Below are positions 1-5,495 of a stretch of 5,495 bases of DNA, in pieces (position 1 is the stretch's first letter; each line of letters opens with the position of its first letter). Position numbers and translations under genes: made by a program. The stretch is from Pseudomonadota bacterium. Its GTDB lineage: Bacteria > Myxococcota > Polyangia > GCA-2747355 > JACKDQ01. Below the pieces are notes generated by a model, which made no database searches, was not told the origin of the DNA, and was given only the letters and a program-made list of their open reading frames with translations. The stretch covers positions 1 through 5,495 of the forward strand of contig JAUVBO010000281.1 in the NCBI GenBank assembly GCA_030591195.1, read 5' to 3'.

Positions 1-2
1 CC

Positions 3-764
3 TCGGTGGGTCGGGCAGAGGTGAAGGTGTGGCCGCTTCCGGGCCTGGTGGTGGTCGCCACCGGCGACGAGCTGGTGGCCGCCGAGGGCCAGCCGGCCAC
101 CGAGCAGATCCGGGACTCCAACGGCCCGATGCTCGCGGCGCTGGCCAGCTCGATGGGCCTCGAGCGGGTCCGGACCCTGCGCGCCGCGGACACCCCCGGG
201 GGCTTGGCCGAGGCGCTGGCGCAGGTGGATTCCTTCGAGGTCGTCGTGCTGACGGGCGGCGTCTCGGCGGGGCGCTACGATCTGGTGCCCGGCGCGCTGG
301 CGGCGGTGGGCGCCGAGGCGGCGTTTCACAAGGCGACCCAGAAGCCTGGCAAGCCGCTGCTCTTCGCCACGCGGTCGGTAGGATCAGCCGCGCTGCGGTG
401 CGCCCAGCTGATCTTTGGCCTGCCGGGCAACCCGGTGAGCAGCCACTTCTGCTTCCACCGCTACGTCGCGCCGGCCCTGCGGCGGTTGCAGGGACTGCGG
501 CCCGCGGTGCCCGAGCCGCTCCGCGGTCGCTTGGCCGTGCCGCTCGCCGCTGGTGGTGCGCGGACGCTCTTCATCCAGGCCAGGGTCGAGGTCGATGCCG
601 AGGGTACCGCGCAGATCACGCCGCTGCGGGGCAACGGCTCGGCGGACCTCTTTGCCGGCGCGCGGGCCAACGCCTACCTCCGGCTCGAGCCTGGCAAGCA
701 ACAGCTCGCGGCGGCGGCGGAGATGCGCTTCGAGTGGATCTGTGGTCTGGCGGTGCCGGCGTGA
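3..764 (+). CDS. moeA: Molybdopterin molybdenumtransferase MoeA, 3' part (5' end outside the window)
   Basis: MoeA inserts molybdate into adenylylated molybdopterin in the cytoplasm, releasing AMP and giving active molybdenum cofactor. Only about 253 codons are visible, against roughly 400 in the family, and the frame is open to the window edge. The GTG at position 6 is therefore unlikely to be the start, and the N-terminal domains lie upstream. Counting from codon 1 at position 6, the MogA-like molybdopterin-binding domain shows GDELV (20-24), DSNG (37-40), [10 protein letters not shown] (83-92, with the conserved Asp), KPGKP (113-117) and GLPGNPVS (138-145). A beta-rich C-terminal domain IV follows, from about residue 170. 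The stop TGA at 762-764 overlaps the GTG start of moaC. Motifs make the family assignment near certain; the molybdenum rather than tungsten preference is inferred. Confidence 0.95.
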   Translation, partial: SVGRAEVKVWPLPGLVVVATGDELVAAEGQPATEQIRDSNGPMLAALASSMGLERVRTLRAADTPGGLAEALAQVDSFEVVVLTGGVSAGRYDLVPGALAAVGAEAAFHKATQKPGKPLLFATRSVGSAALRCAQLIFGLPGNPVSSHFCFHRYVAPALRRLQGLRPAVPEPLRGRLAVPLAAGGARTLFIQARVEVDAEGTAQITPLRGNGSADLFAGARANAYLRLEPGKQQLAAAAEMRFEWICGLAVPA

Positions 765-1297
765 GCGGCGAGCACCGCCGAGGGCCTGGGGGCCCGCTGA
801 CCCACGTCGACGAGCAGGGCGCGGCGCGGATGGTCGACGTCGGCGACAAGCCGCCCACCGAGCGGATCGCGGTAGCCTCGGCGCTGGTGCGGACGCGGCC
901 CGACGTGGCCGCGCGCATCGCTGGGCGGGACGCCGAGGGCCGGACGATCGCCAAGGGCGATGTGCTGGCGGTGGCCCGGGTGGCCGGGATCATGGCCGCC
1001 AAGCGCACCGCGTCGCTGATTCCGCTCTGCCACCCGATCGCGCTCGACGCCGTCACCGTCGACCTCGAGGTCGGCGGGGACGAGGTGCGGATCCGCGCCC
1101 GGGCCAAGACCCACGGCCCCACCGGCGTCGAGATGGAGGCGCTGACGGCGGCCTCGGTGGCGGCGCTGACGGTCTATGACATGTGCAAGGCGGTGGACCG
1201 CTCGATGGTCATCGAGCGGGTCCAGCTCGAGGAGAAGCTCGGCGGCAAGAGCGGCCACTACTCGCGTGATGAGGTCGAGGGAGGCTCTGAGGGATGA
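761..1297 (+). CDS. moaC: Cyclic pyranopterin monophosphate synthase MoaC
   Basis: MoaC converts the 3',8-cyclo-GTP product of the radical-SAM enzyme MoaA to cyclic pyranopterin monophosphate, the first stable intermediate of molybdenum cofactor synthesis. The 178-aa product is close to the roughly 160-aa family length. It shows LTHVDEQG (13-20), MVDVGDK (24-30), IPLCHP (87-92), GVEMEALTA (122-130) and YDMCKA (139-144). Lys65, His91, Asp140 and Lys143 keep the spacing of E. coli active-site residues Lys51, His77, Asp128 and Lys131 (recalled numbering). The GTG at 761 is chosen because the conserved LTHVD segment must be included, and no other ATG, GTG or TTG lies in frame between it and that segment. 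The start overlaps the moeA stop (GTGA) with no clear ribosome site, which suggests translational coupling. Its TGA overlaps the next ATG. Confidence 0.97.
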   Translation: MSGEHRRGPGGPLTHVDEQGAARMVDVGDKPPTERIAVASALVRTRPDVAARIAGRDAEGRTIAKGDVLAVARVAGIMAAKRTASLIPLCHPIALDAVTVDLEVGGDEVRIRARAKTHGPTGVEMEALTAASVAALTVYDMCKAVDRSMVIERVQLEEKLGGKSGHYSRDEVEGGSEG

Positions 1298-2286
1298 GTC
1301 CACAATCTTCGTTTCCGACGGGCTTTTCGGGGGAGCTGGTGGCGGTCTGTACGTCAGCCGGCAAGGGCACGACGAAGCAGCGCGTCGATGATCCGGTCCT
1401 CGCCGTGCGCGGCCACGGCATTGAGGGCGACGCCCACGCCGGCAGCTGGCACCGGCAGGTGAGCCTGCTGGCTGACGAGCAGATCGAGGTCATGCGGCAG
1501 AAGGGCCTCGACGATCTCGAGGTCGGCGCCTTCGGCGAGAACCTCGTCACCCGCGGCATCGACCTCGACCAGCTGGCGGTGGGCCGGCGGCTGCGGGTCG
1601 GCGACGGTGCTGATGGCGTCGTGCTGCAGCTGACCCAGCGGGGCAAGGTCTGCCACGATCGCTGCGCGATCTATCACCGGACCGGCGACTGCATCATGCC
1701 CCGCCACGGCCTCTTCGCCCGGGTGCTGCGCAGCGGCGAACTCGCGGCCGGGATGCCGGTCACCACCGACGCCGCGCTCGACCGACCACGCTACGCGGTG
1801 GTCACCCTCAGCGACTCGCGGGCCCGCGCTGTCTCGAAGCAGAAGGCCGACGCCGCTGGCGACGCGGTCTGCGAGCTGCTGGAGACCGGGCTGCCGACGG
1901 GCCTGCAGGTCGGCCGCCGGCTGCTCGCCGACGACCGGAAGTCGATCGAGCGCGAGCTGACGCGGCTCTGCGACGAGGCGGTCTGCGATCTGGTCGTCAC
2001 CACCGGCGGCACCGGTCTCTCGCCGCGGGACGTGACGCCAGAGGCGACGCTGGCGGTGATCGACCGCGAGATCCCGGGCATGGCCGAGGCGATGCGGGCT
2101 GCCGGGATGGCCAAGACGCCCCGCGCGATGCTCTCGCGAGCGGTCTGCGGTCAGCGCGGCTCGACGATCATCGTCAACCTCTCGGGCAGCCCGAAGGCCG
2201 TGCGCGAGCAGCTCGAGGTGCTGTTGCCGGCGCTGCCCCACGCGATCGAGGTCGCCAGCGGAGTGCCTCAGGACTGTGCCCGATGA
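1294..2286 (+). CDS. MOSC domain - MogA (molybdopterin adenylyltransferase) fusion protein
   Basis: This 330-aa two-domain protein starts at ATG 1294 inside the moaC stop (ATGA), with GGGAGG at 1279-1284 as ribosome site. Residues about 12-157 form a MOSC domain, with GIEGDAHAG (42-50), FGENL (80-84) and a Cys-rich stretch holding Cys120, Cys124 and Cys133 before [11 protein letters not shown] (134-144). MOSC domains occur in molybdenum cofactor sulfurases and YiiM-type proteins and are thought to bind cofactor or carry sulfur on a Cys. Residues about 165-328 form a MogA/MoaB domain that adenylylates molybdopterin. It has the TLSD region (171-174), [17 protein letters not shown] (236-252, including Asp246, counterpart of E. 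coli MogA Asp82), IPGMAEAMR (260-268) and NLSGSPKAV (295-303). The usual Pro in NLPGSP is Ser297 here. The fusion places the MogA step beside moeA, whose product uses its product. I know this domain pairing from other bacteria; the role of the MOSC half is uncertain. Confidence 0.92.
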   Translation: MSPQSSFPTGFSGELVAVCTSAGKGTTKQRVDDPVLAVRGHGIEGDAHAGSWHRQVSLLADEQIEVMRQKGLDDLEVGAFGENLVTRGIDLDQLAVGRRLRVGDGADGVVLQLTQRGKVCHDRCAIYHRTGDCIMPRHGLFARVLRSGELAAGMPVTTDAALDRPRYAVVTLSDSRARAVSKQKADAAGDAVCELLETGLPTGLQVGRRLLADDRKSIERELTRLCDEAVCDLVVTTGGTGLSPRDVTPEATLAVIDREIPGMAEAMRAAGMAKTPRAMLSRAVCGQRGSTIIVNLSGSPKAVREQLEVLLPALPHAIEVASGVPQDCAR

Positions 2287-2801
2287 CCTTGCCCCTGGTC
2301 CACCTGGTGGGCCGGCAGGGTCACGGCAAGACGACGCTGATCGAGCAGCTGGTCGCCGAGCTCACCGGCCGGGGCGTCGCGGTCGGCACGATCAAGCACA
2401 GTGGCCACCGCCACGAGCTCGACACGCCGGGCAAGGACTCGTTTCGCCACCGCCAGGCCGGCGCAGAGCCGGTGGCGATCGTCACCACGGAGCTGATCGT
2501 GGTCTATCGACGCCGTCGCGCCGAGGACGATCTGCTCTCCCAATGGTTGGCCGAGCAGTACCGGGACTGTGCGCTGGTGCTGGTAGAGGGGCACCTCGAG
2601 GGGCCCGGCCCCAAGGTCGAGATCTGGCGCGCCGCGGTGGGCACCGAGCCGATCGCCCGGGAGCGGCCGGGGTTGATCGCGGCGGTGGTCAGCGATGACG
2701 GCGAGGCCCTCGGCGAGGTCGGCGTGCCGGTCTGGTCACCGCGTCCGATCGTGACCCTCGCCGACCGGCTGCTCGCCCTCGCTGGCGGAGCGACCGGCTA
2801 G
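2283..2801 (+). CDS. mobB: Molybdopterin-guanine dinucleotide biosynthesis adapter protein MobB
   Basis: MobB is a small P-loop GTP-binding protein that assists MobA in attaching GMP to molybdenum cofactor, giving the guanine-dinucleotide form used by DMSO-reductase-family enzymes such as formate dehydrogenases and nitrate reductases. The 172 aa match the family length (E. coli about 175). Visible are a Walker A motif GRQGHGKT (10-17), the family signature TIKHSGHRHELDTPGKDS (36-53), a Walker-B-like strand CALVLVEG (96-103) and KVEIWR (111-116). The ATG at 2283 overlaps the preceding stop (ATGA), with a weak CAGGA at 2269-2273. It is the last gene of the Mo operon, ending five bases before the convergent secretion operon. 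MobA is not in the window; it may lie elsewhere in the genome. Confidence 0.94.
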   Translation: MTLPLVHLVGRQGHGKTTLIEQLVAELTGRGVAVGTIKHSGHRHELDTPGKDSFRHRQAGAEPVAIVTTELIVVYRRRRAEDDLLSQWLAEQYRDCALVLVEGHLEGPGPKVEIWRAAVGTEPIARERPGLIAAVVSDDGEALGEVGVPVWSPRPIVTLADRLLALAGGATG

Positions 2802-2806
2802 CTGCC

Positions 2807-3397
2807 TCATCCCCCGAGCGCCGCCCGCTCGGCTCGCTGGCGGGCCTGGTGCAGCTTCTCGAGCTGACCGGTGAGGGTTGACTCCGACCGGTCGGCGTCG
2901 GTGGTGCGCTGCTGGGCGTCGTCGCCCTGCTTGGCAGCGATCTCGGCGCCGAGCTCGAGCTCGCGGCGGTCGGCCTCGAGGAAACCTCCGGCCAGCCGGC
3001 CCGGGTCGATGCGGCTCAGGGTCCGTGCCGTCTGGGCGGCCGCGTCGAGTCTGCCGGCGGCGGCGCTCGCTCTCAGCGCGACCTTCTTGACAGCGCCAGC
3101 CTGCGCTCCGATCTTGCTGGCTCGGCAGAGCCCGAGCCCGGCGGCGGCGAGCCCGGCGGCGCCGCTGGTGATCGCGCCACCGATGGTCCAGGCAGCGGCC
3201 GAGCGGAGCTTGTTGACCGCCGCCTGCATCCGGTCGACGCGTTCCTGACGAGCGCCCCGTCGCTGCGCGGCGGCGAGCTTGCGCTGCTGCCGGGCGCAGT
3301 CGATGGCCTCGGCCACTACCGCGGCCTCGGCGTCACCGGCGACGGGCGATGTCAGCACCGGCGGCAGCCAGCGGTCACTCTTTTCGATGGTCGTCAT
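2807..3397 (-). CDS. Putative type III secretion minor translocator (SctB / YopD-like)
   Basis: This 196-aa protein is the last gene of the minus-strand operon. Residues 1-25 are polar and contain P13-V-L-T-S-P18, an exact match to the PxLxxP motif that translocators use to bind class II (SycD/IpgC-type) chaperones, and such a chaperone is encoded two genes upstream. Residues about 28-67 are a charged helix. Residues about 68-90 form a single Gly/Ala-rich hydrophobic segment containing TIGGAITSGAAGLAAAGLG, like the one membrane segment of YopD/IpaC-type proteins. A long charged, probably coiled-coil helix follows at 138-193. It is shorter than YopD (about 306 aa). The ATG at 3397 sits six bases after GGGAGGT and three bases after the stop of the upstream gene. 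The inferred role is to form, with the neighbouring two-segment protein, the pore in the target-cell membrane. Assignment rests on order and architecture, not recognised close homology. Confidence 0.6.
   Translation of the reverse strand: MTTIEKSDRWLPPVLTSPVAGDAEAAVVAEAIDCARQQRKLAAAQRRGARQERVDRMQAAVNKLRSAAAWTIGGAITSGAAGLAAAGLGLCRASKIGAQAGAVKKVALRASAAAGRLDAAAQTARTLSRIDPGRLAGGFLEADRRELELGAEIAAKQGDDAQQRTTDADRSESTLTGQLEKLHQARQRAERAALGG
2814..2832. terminator. Small GC hairpin at the convergent gene junction; weak terminator candidate
   Basis: A perfect 7-bp inverted repeat (CCGAGCG / CGCTCGG) with a 5-base loop lies just past the end of mobB and within the last codons of the opposing gene. The position suits a terminator for the plus-strand operon. 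However, there is no T-tract on either strand after it, and such repeats arise easily in GC-rich coding DNA. It could be chance. Confidence 0.2.
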
Positions 3398-3400
3398 TGG

Positions 3401-4336
3401 CTAACCTCCCAGCAGCGCCGCCAGCGCGGCGCGGTCGTCGGCGCGCAGGCCGCCGATCACCAGCTCGACACCCCGCTGCTCGACGGCGACCAGCGTTCGC
3501 AGCAGCTCGCGCTCGTCGGCCGCGTCGCCTCGCAGGCGCTCGGCGGCCGCACCCGCCGCGAGCGCGCTGGCCTCGGCCCGTTGGGCGCGACCGCGAAGGA
3601 CTCCCGCGGCGATGCCCGCTCCGGCGCTCGCCCCGCCGGTGATGGCCCCGGCCCCGGCGGCGCCCGCCTCGAGGCTCGACCGGGCGAGGCCGGCGATCCA
3701 ACCCGAGCCGGCGAAGGCGCCTCCGACGCAGAACGCCGCGCCGCCGAGACCGAGGCCGAGGCTCACCCAGGGGCAGGCCTGTCCGCCGCCGAGGGAGGTC
3801 ACCAGCGAGCCGACAGCGAGGGCCGAGCCGGCGATCAGCAGCGGGTTGCCGGTTGCGAGGCCAACCACCGCGCCACAGGCGGTCCCGATTGCCTGGAATA
3901 CCTTGCCGATCATGTCCCAGAAGCTCGACTTGCCCTCCTGGTCGATCCGTCGCTGGATCTGCTTCAGCTGCTGCATCGTCTGGTGCCGGGCCTGGTCGAG
4001 CCTGCGCTCCACCTGTCGTCGCGCCACCTGGCCGCGGTCGCGGGTCTGCTCGGCCTGCTGCAGCAGCACCTGGCCGAGGGCGTCGCTGAGGTCAACGCCC
4101 GCGGCCAGCGCGCTGGCGGTCTGCTGGAGCTTGCCGACGGCGCTCGCTAACGCCGTGTCGAGCGACCGACTCGCCTGGCTCAGGCCGCTGAGCGCCATGG
4201 TAGCGGTAGTGACCTGCGAGAGGGTCTCGGTCAGCGCTGCGCGCGAGGCCTGACTGGCGCGCGGCGGGAGACCGAGTGGCGCTGCGGGCCAAGGCGAGAT
4301 CCCGCTGCGGGACAGGGCTCCGATCGCGGTGCTCAT
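3401..4336 (-). CDS. Putative type III secretion major translocator (SctE / YopB-like)
   Basis: This 311-aa protein carries features of the pore-forming YopB/IpaB/SipB family. Residues 1-30 are Pro/Ser-rich (A19-P-L-G-L-P24 is a near match to the chaperone-binding PxLxxP). Amphipathic helices occupy 30-80, and a Gln/Arg-rich coiled coil runs about 85-132 (for example RRQVERRLDQARHQTMQQLK, 106-125). A first long hydrophobic region spans about 142-182, beginning FWDMIGKVFQAIGTACGAVV. A second spans about 189-211. A Gly/Ala-rich stretch (216-247) and a C-terminal amphipathic helix (250-300) follow. Two hydrophobic regions behind a coiled coil is the family's layout, though YopB is longer (about 400 aa). 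The frame extends upstream to 4450, but the ATG at 4336 is chosen because AGGAGGT precedes it by six bases and it overlaps the chaperone stop (ATGA). The inferred role is pore formation in a host or prey membrane. An unrelated two-pass membrane protein is not excluded. Confidence 0.65.
   Translation of the reverse strand: MSTAIGALSRSGISPWPAAPLGLPPRASQASRAALTETLSQVTTATMALSGLSQASRSLDTALASAVGKLQQTASALAAGVDLSDALGQVLLQQAEQTRDRGQVARRQVERRLDQARHQTMQQLKQIQRRIDQEGKSSFWDMIGKVFQAIGTACGAVVGLATGNPLLIAGSALAVGSLVTSLGGGQACPWVSLGLGLGGAAFCVGGAFAGSGWIAGLARSSLEAGAAGAGAITGGASAGAGIAAGVLRGRAQRAEASALAAGAAAERLRGDAADERELLRTLVAVEQRGVELVIGGLRADDRAALAALLGG
3404..3410 (-). promoter_or_regulatory. Ribosome binding site of the SctB-like gene
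   Basis: On the minus strand this reads GGGAGGT, six bases before the ATG at 3397 and overlapping the end of the upstream coding sequence. It supports that start codon and close coupling with the SctE-like gene. Confidence 0.75.
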
Positions 4337-4671
4337 CGCGCCACCTCCTCGGTCTGCAGCGCGTCGATCACGGCTCGCACGCCATCGGCGGCCACCGGCT
4401 CGCCCAGCCGCAGGAGCAGCGCTGGCAGCGGACGCCAGCTCTCGACGCACAGGGGCTCGTGGGCGGCGATCAGGCCGTGGAGCGAGATCGCCTGCTGCAG
4501 GCGGCCAGCGCGCTGGTGGGCCTCGGCAGCCCGGCCGAGCGCGGCGCGCTCGGCTGTGGTCAGGCCGACGAGCTGACCGAGGGTCAGCTCTCCGACGGTC
4601 AGCGCGTGGGCGGCCGCTCGGCCGAGGCGCCGGCAGCGCTGGGTTCGATCGGTCCGTCTGGGGCTTGGCAT
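4333..4671 (-). CDS. Putative class II type III secretion chaperone (SycD/LcrH/IpgC-like, short)
   Basis: This 112-aa protein has an Arg-rich start (1-20), then a segment with the SycD/LcrH pattern: TVGELTLGQLVGLT (25-38), a TPR-like helix pair LGRAAEAHQRAGRLQQAI (45-62) leading to L-I-A-A-H-E-P (67-73), and a second repeat beginning with SWRPLPALLLRLGEPVAADG (78-97). Class II chaperones hold the two translocators soluble and apart in the cytoplasm before secretion, in a groove formed by about three TPRs. At 112 aa against about 155-168, only two repeats are present, so the third and the C-terminal tail are missing. It directly precedes the SctE-like gene with a 4-base overlap, as lcrH precedes yopB. 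The ATG at 4671 has GAGG seven bases upstream (4679-4682). A generic TPR protein is the alternative. Confidence 0.6.
   Translation of the reverse strand: MPSPRRTDRTQRCRRLGRAAAHALTVGELTLGQLVGLTTAERAALGRAAEAHQRAGRLQQAISLHGLIAAHEPLCVESWRPLPALLLRLGEPVAADGVRAVIDALQTEEVAR
4343..4349 (-). promoter_or_regulatory. Strong ribosome binding site that sets the SctE-like start at 4336
   Basis: On the minus strand this is a perfect AGGAGGT six bases before the ATG at 4336, lying inside the last codons of the chaperone gene. It decides for 4336 over the in-frame ATG at 4450, which would overlap the chaperone by over 110 bases and add an Arg/Ala-rich leader. Confidence 0.85.
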
Positions 4672-4688
4672 CTTGATCCCTCTTTGGC

Positions 4689-5459
4689 TCAGCGCAGGTT
4701 GCCGATCACCGACCGTCGGCTCTCGTGCTTCTTCTTCTCGACGTTGCTCAGCAGCTCGACGAGGTTGGCCTTCTTGCTGATCAGCGAGTTGAGCTCGATC
4801 AGGCTGATCTCACGGTTCGAGTCGAGCTCCTGGGCCATGACCTCGAGCTCCTTGATCCGCTCGGCGATCATGTCTGCGGAGACCTTGCCGTCCTGGTGGT
4901 GACCGATCCGGGTGCCGGTGTCGACGGAGGTGATCGCCCCGGTGCGTGGATCGATCTCGTAGCGCTTGATCACCAGCCCCTCGTTGATCTTGGCCGCGCT
5001 GAGGCTCTCGTTGGCGATCTCGCCGGCCGAGTAGCGGTGGGCCTCAGGGCGGTCGCCGTCGTCGTTGTTCATCGACTTGACCCGGCTCTGGAGCTGGCGC
5101 AGCTGGGTGATCCGCTCGGAGAGCACCTTGCGCGCGGCCGAGGTGTTGCGCACCTGCTGGATCTTGGTCTTGATCGCGTCGTTGTGCTGCCGGATCTGCT
5201 CGCCGAAGACGACGAACGCGAGATCGAGGCCCGCCGAGATGCCGCTGGCCGCGGCGAGGTCGCGGATGAAGGACTCGAGCGAGACGCGTTGGTCTTGGTC
5301 GAGTGCAAGGCTGCTGTCGATCAGCCAGCGCAGGCTGCCCTCGAGCCCCTTGGAGCGGTGGGCCCCGGTGGCGGCTGCGGTGAGGTCGAGCCGGGCAGCG
5401 AGCAGGGCCTGCTGCCGGATCTGGTTGCCGAGGTGGCTGGCGTGGTAGGTGGTGGTCAT
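4689..5459 (-). CDS. Putative coiled-coil needle-tip-type protein (SctA / LcrV-position)
   Basis: I do not recognise this 256-aa protein by sequence. It has no signal peptide and no membrane segment. Residues 1-80 look largely helical. Residues about 85-130 (EQIRQHNDAIKTKIQQVR at 87-104 and onward) form a probable coiled coil. Residues 131-195 are a polar, partly beta-like insert (GLVIKRYEIDPRTGAITSV, 161-179). Residues about 196-245 are a second coiled coil, followed by the tail SVIGNLR (250-256). Two long helices flanking a globular insert is the general architecture of needle-tip or filament proteins such as LcrV, IpaD and EspA, which sit on the needle and guide translocon assembly. Its place just before the chaperone is that of lcrV. 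It is richer in Lys, Ile, Asn and Asp and locally lower in GC than its neighbours. The start at ATG 5459 follows GGAGGA (5471-5476) by a longish 11 bases. The tip role is an inference. Confidence 0.4.
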   Translation of the reverse strand: MTTTYHASHLGNQIRQQALLAARLDLTAAATGAHRSKGLEGSLRWLIDSSLALDQDQRVSLESFIRDLAAASGISAGLDLAFVVFGEQIRQHNDAIKTKIQQVRNTSAARKVLSERITQLRQLQSRVKSMNNDDGDRPEAHRYSAGEIANESLSAAKINEGLVIKRYEIDPRTGAITSVDTGTRIGHHQDGKVSADMIAERIKELEVMAQELDSNREISLIELNSLISKKANLVELLSNVEKKKHESRRSVIGNLR

Positions 5460-5495
5460 GGTCTCTGTGCTCCTCCGTCGAAGTGTTCGTGAGTC
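5456..5495 (-). other. Possible 3' end of another upstream operon gene
   Basis: Reading leftward from the window edge, one frame stays open for about 12 codons (reading THEHFDGGAQRP) and stops at a TGA (5456-5458) that overlaps the ATG of the tip-like gene as ATGA. The same overlap occurs at three other junctions in the window (moaC/MOSC-MogA, MOSC-MogA/mobB and chaperone/SctE-like), so an upstream coupled gene is possible. Forty bases are too few to tell this from chance. Confidence 0.2.
5471..5476 (-). promoter_or_regulatory. Ribosome binding site of the tip-like gene
   Basis: On the minus strand this reads GGAGGA, 11 bases before the ATG at 5459. The spacing is slightly long but no better start is near. 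No promoter can be recognised in the 36 bases between the ATG and the window edge. Confidence 0.55.

Noticed and set aside
29..760. Upstream extension of the moaC frame to position 29
   Set aside because: The extension overlaps moeA completely and reads as low-complexity Arg/Gly/Ala. The MoaC family begins just before LTHVD, matching the GTG at 761.
674..1303. Minus-strand frames over moaC (209 and 168 aa), and the 295-aa minus-strand frame at 1354-2241
   Set aside because: They lie opposite well-identified Mo-cofactor genes, are His/Arg/Ala-rich and have no recognisable motif.
3581..4253. Plus-strand open frames of about 190-215 aa opposite the SctE-like gene
   Set aside because: These are Arg/Ala/Pro-rich shadows. 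The minus-strand frame has a perfect ribosome site, hydrophobic regions and coupled neighbours.
4337..4450. Longer 349-aa version of the SctE-like protein starting at 4450
   Set aside because: The extra 38 residues are Arg/Ala/Gly-rich shadow of the chaperone gene. The AGGAGGT and the ATGA overlap at 4336 fix the shorter start.
2807..5459. Phage, pilus or toxin-antitoxin origin for the minus-strand operon
   Set aside because: No capsid, tail, integrase, pilin signal or toxin fold motif was seen. The chaperone/translocator layout explains all four genes better.
4725..5492. 255-aa plus-strand open frame opposite the tip-like gene
   Set aside because: It is rich in Leu, Val, Asp and Gly repeats as expected from the antisense of a GC-rich gene. 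It shows no motif, and the minus strand has the plausible protein with a ribosome site and operon context.

Overview
The window is very GC-rich, gene-dense DNA (about 83% GC by hand count at 3541-3600, about 57% at 4741-4800). It has almost no intergenic space and many 4-base ATGA/GTGA start-stop overlaps. This fits a high-GC Gram-negative bacterium. A myxobacterial or other deltaproteobacterial relative is my guess from GC content, the MOSC-MogA fusion and the secretion genes; nothing here fixes the taxon.

Left half, plus strand (1-2801): a molybdenum-cofactor operon. It holds the 3' part of moeA (cut by the window edge), moaC from a GTG at 761, a two-domain MOSC-MogA fusion from 1294, and mobB from 2283. 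Each downstream start overlaps the preceding stop by four bases, so the genes are probably translationally coupled. Together they cover cyclic pyranopterin monophosphate formation (MoaC), adenylylation of molybdopterin (MogA domain), molybdate insertion (MoeA), GTP-dependent help in guanine-dinucleotide cofactor formation (MobB), and a MOSC domain thought to handle cofactor or sulfur.

Right half, minus strand (2807-5459): a four-gene operon read towards the Mo genes and meeting them convergently with a 5-bp gap. In order of transcription it encodes a 256-aa coiled-coil protein, a 112-aa TPR-like class II chaperone, a 311-aa protein with a coiled coil and two hydrophobic regions, and a 196-aa protein with one hydrophobic segment. 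Order and architecture match the type III secretion translocon operon of the Yersinia lcrV-lcrH-yopB-yopD type (tip SctA, chaperone, major translocator SctE, minor translocator SctB). A perfect PxLxxP class II chaperone-binding motif near the N-terminus of the last protein supports this. The proteins look diverged and compact. This is the most interesting content of the window. No secretion ATPase, export-gate or ring gene is in view; if present, these lie outside.

No tRNA, rRNA, CRISPR, insertion sequence or long repeat was seen. No stretch over 300 bases lacks a gene.
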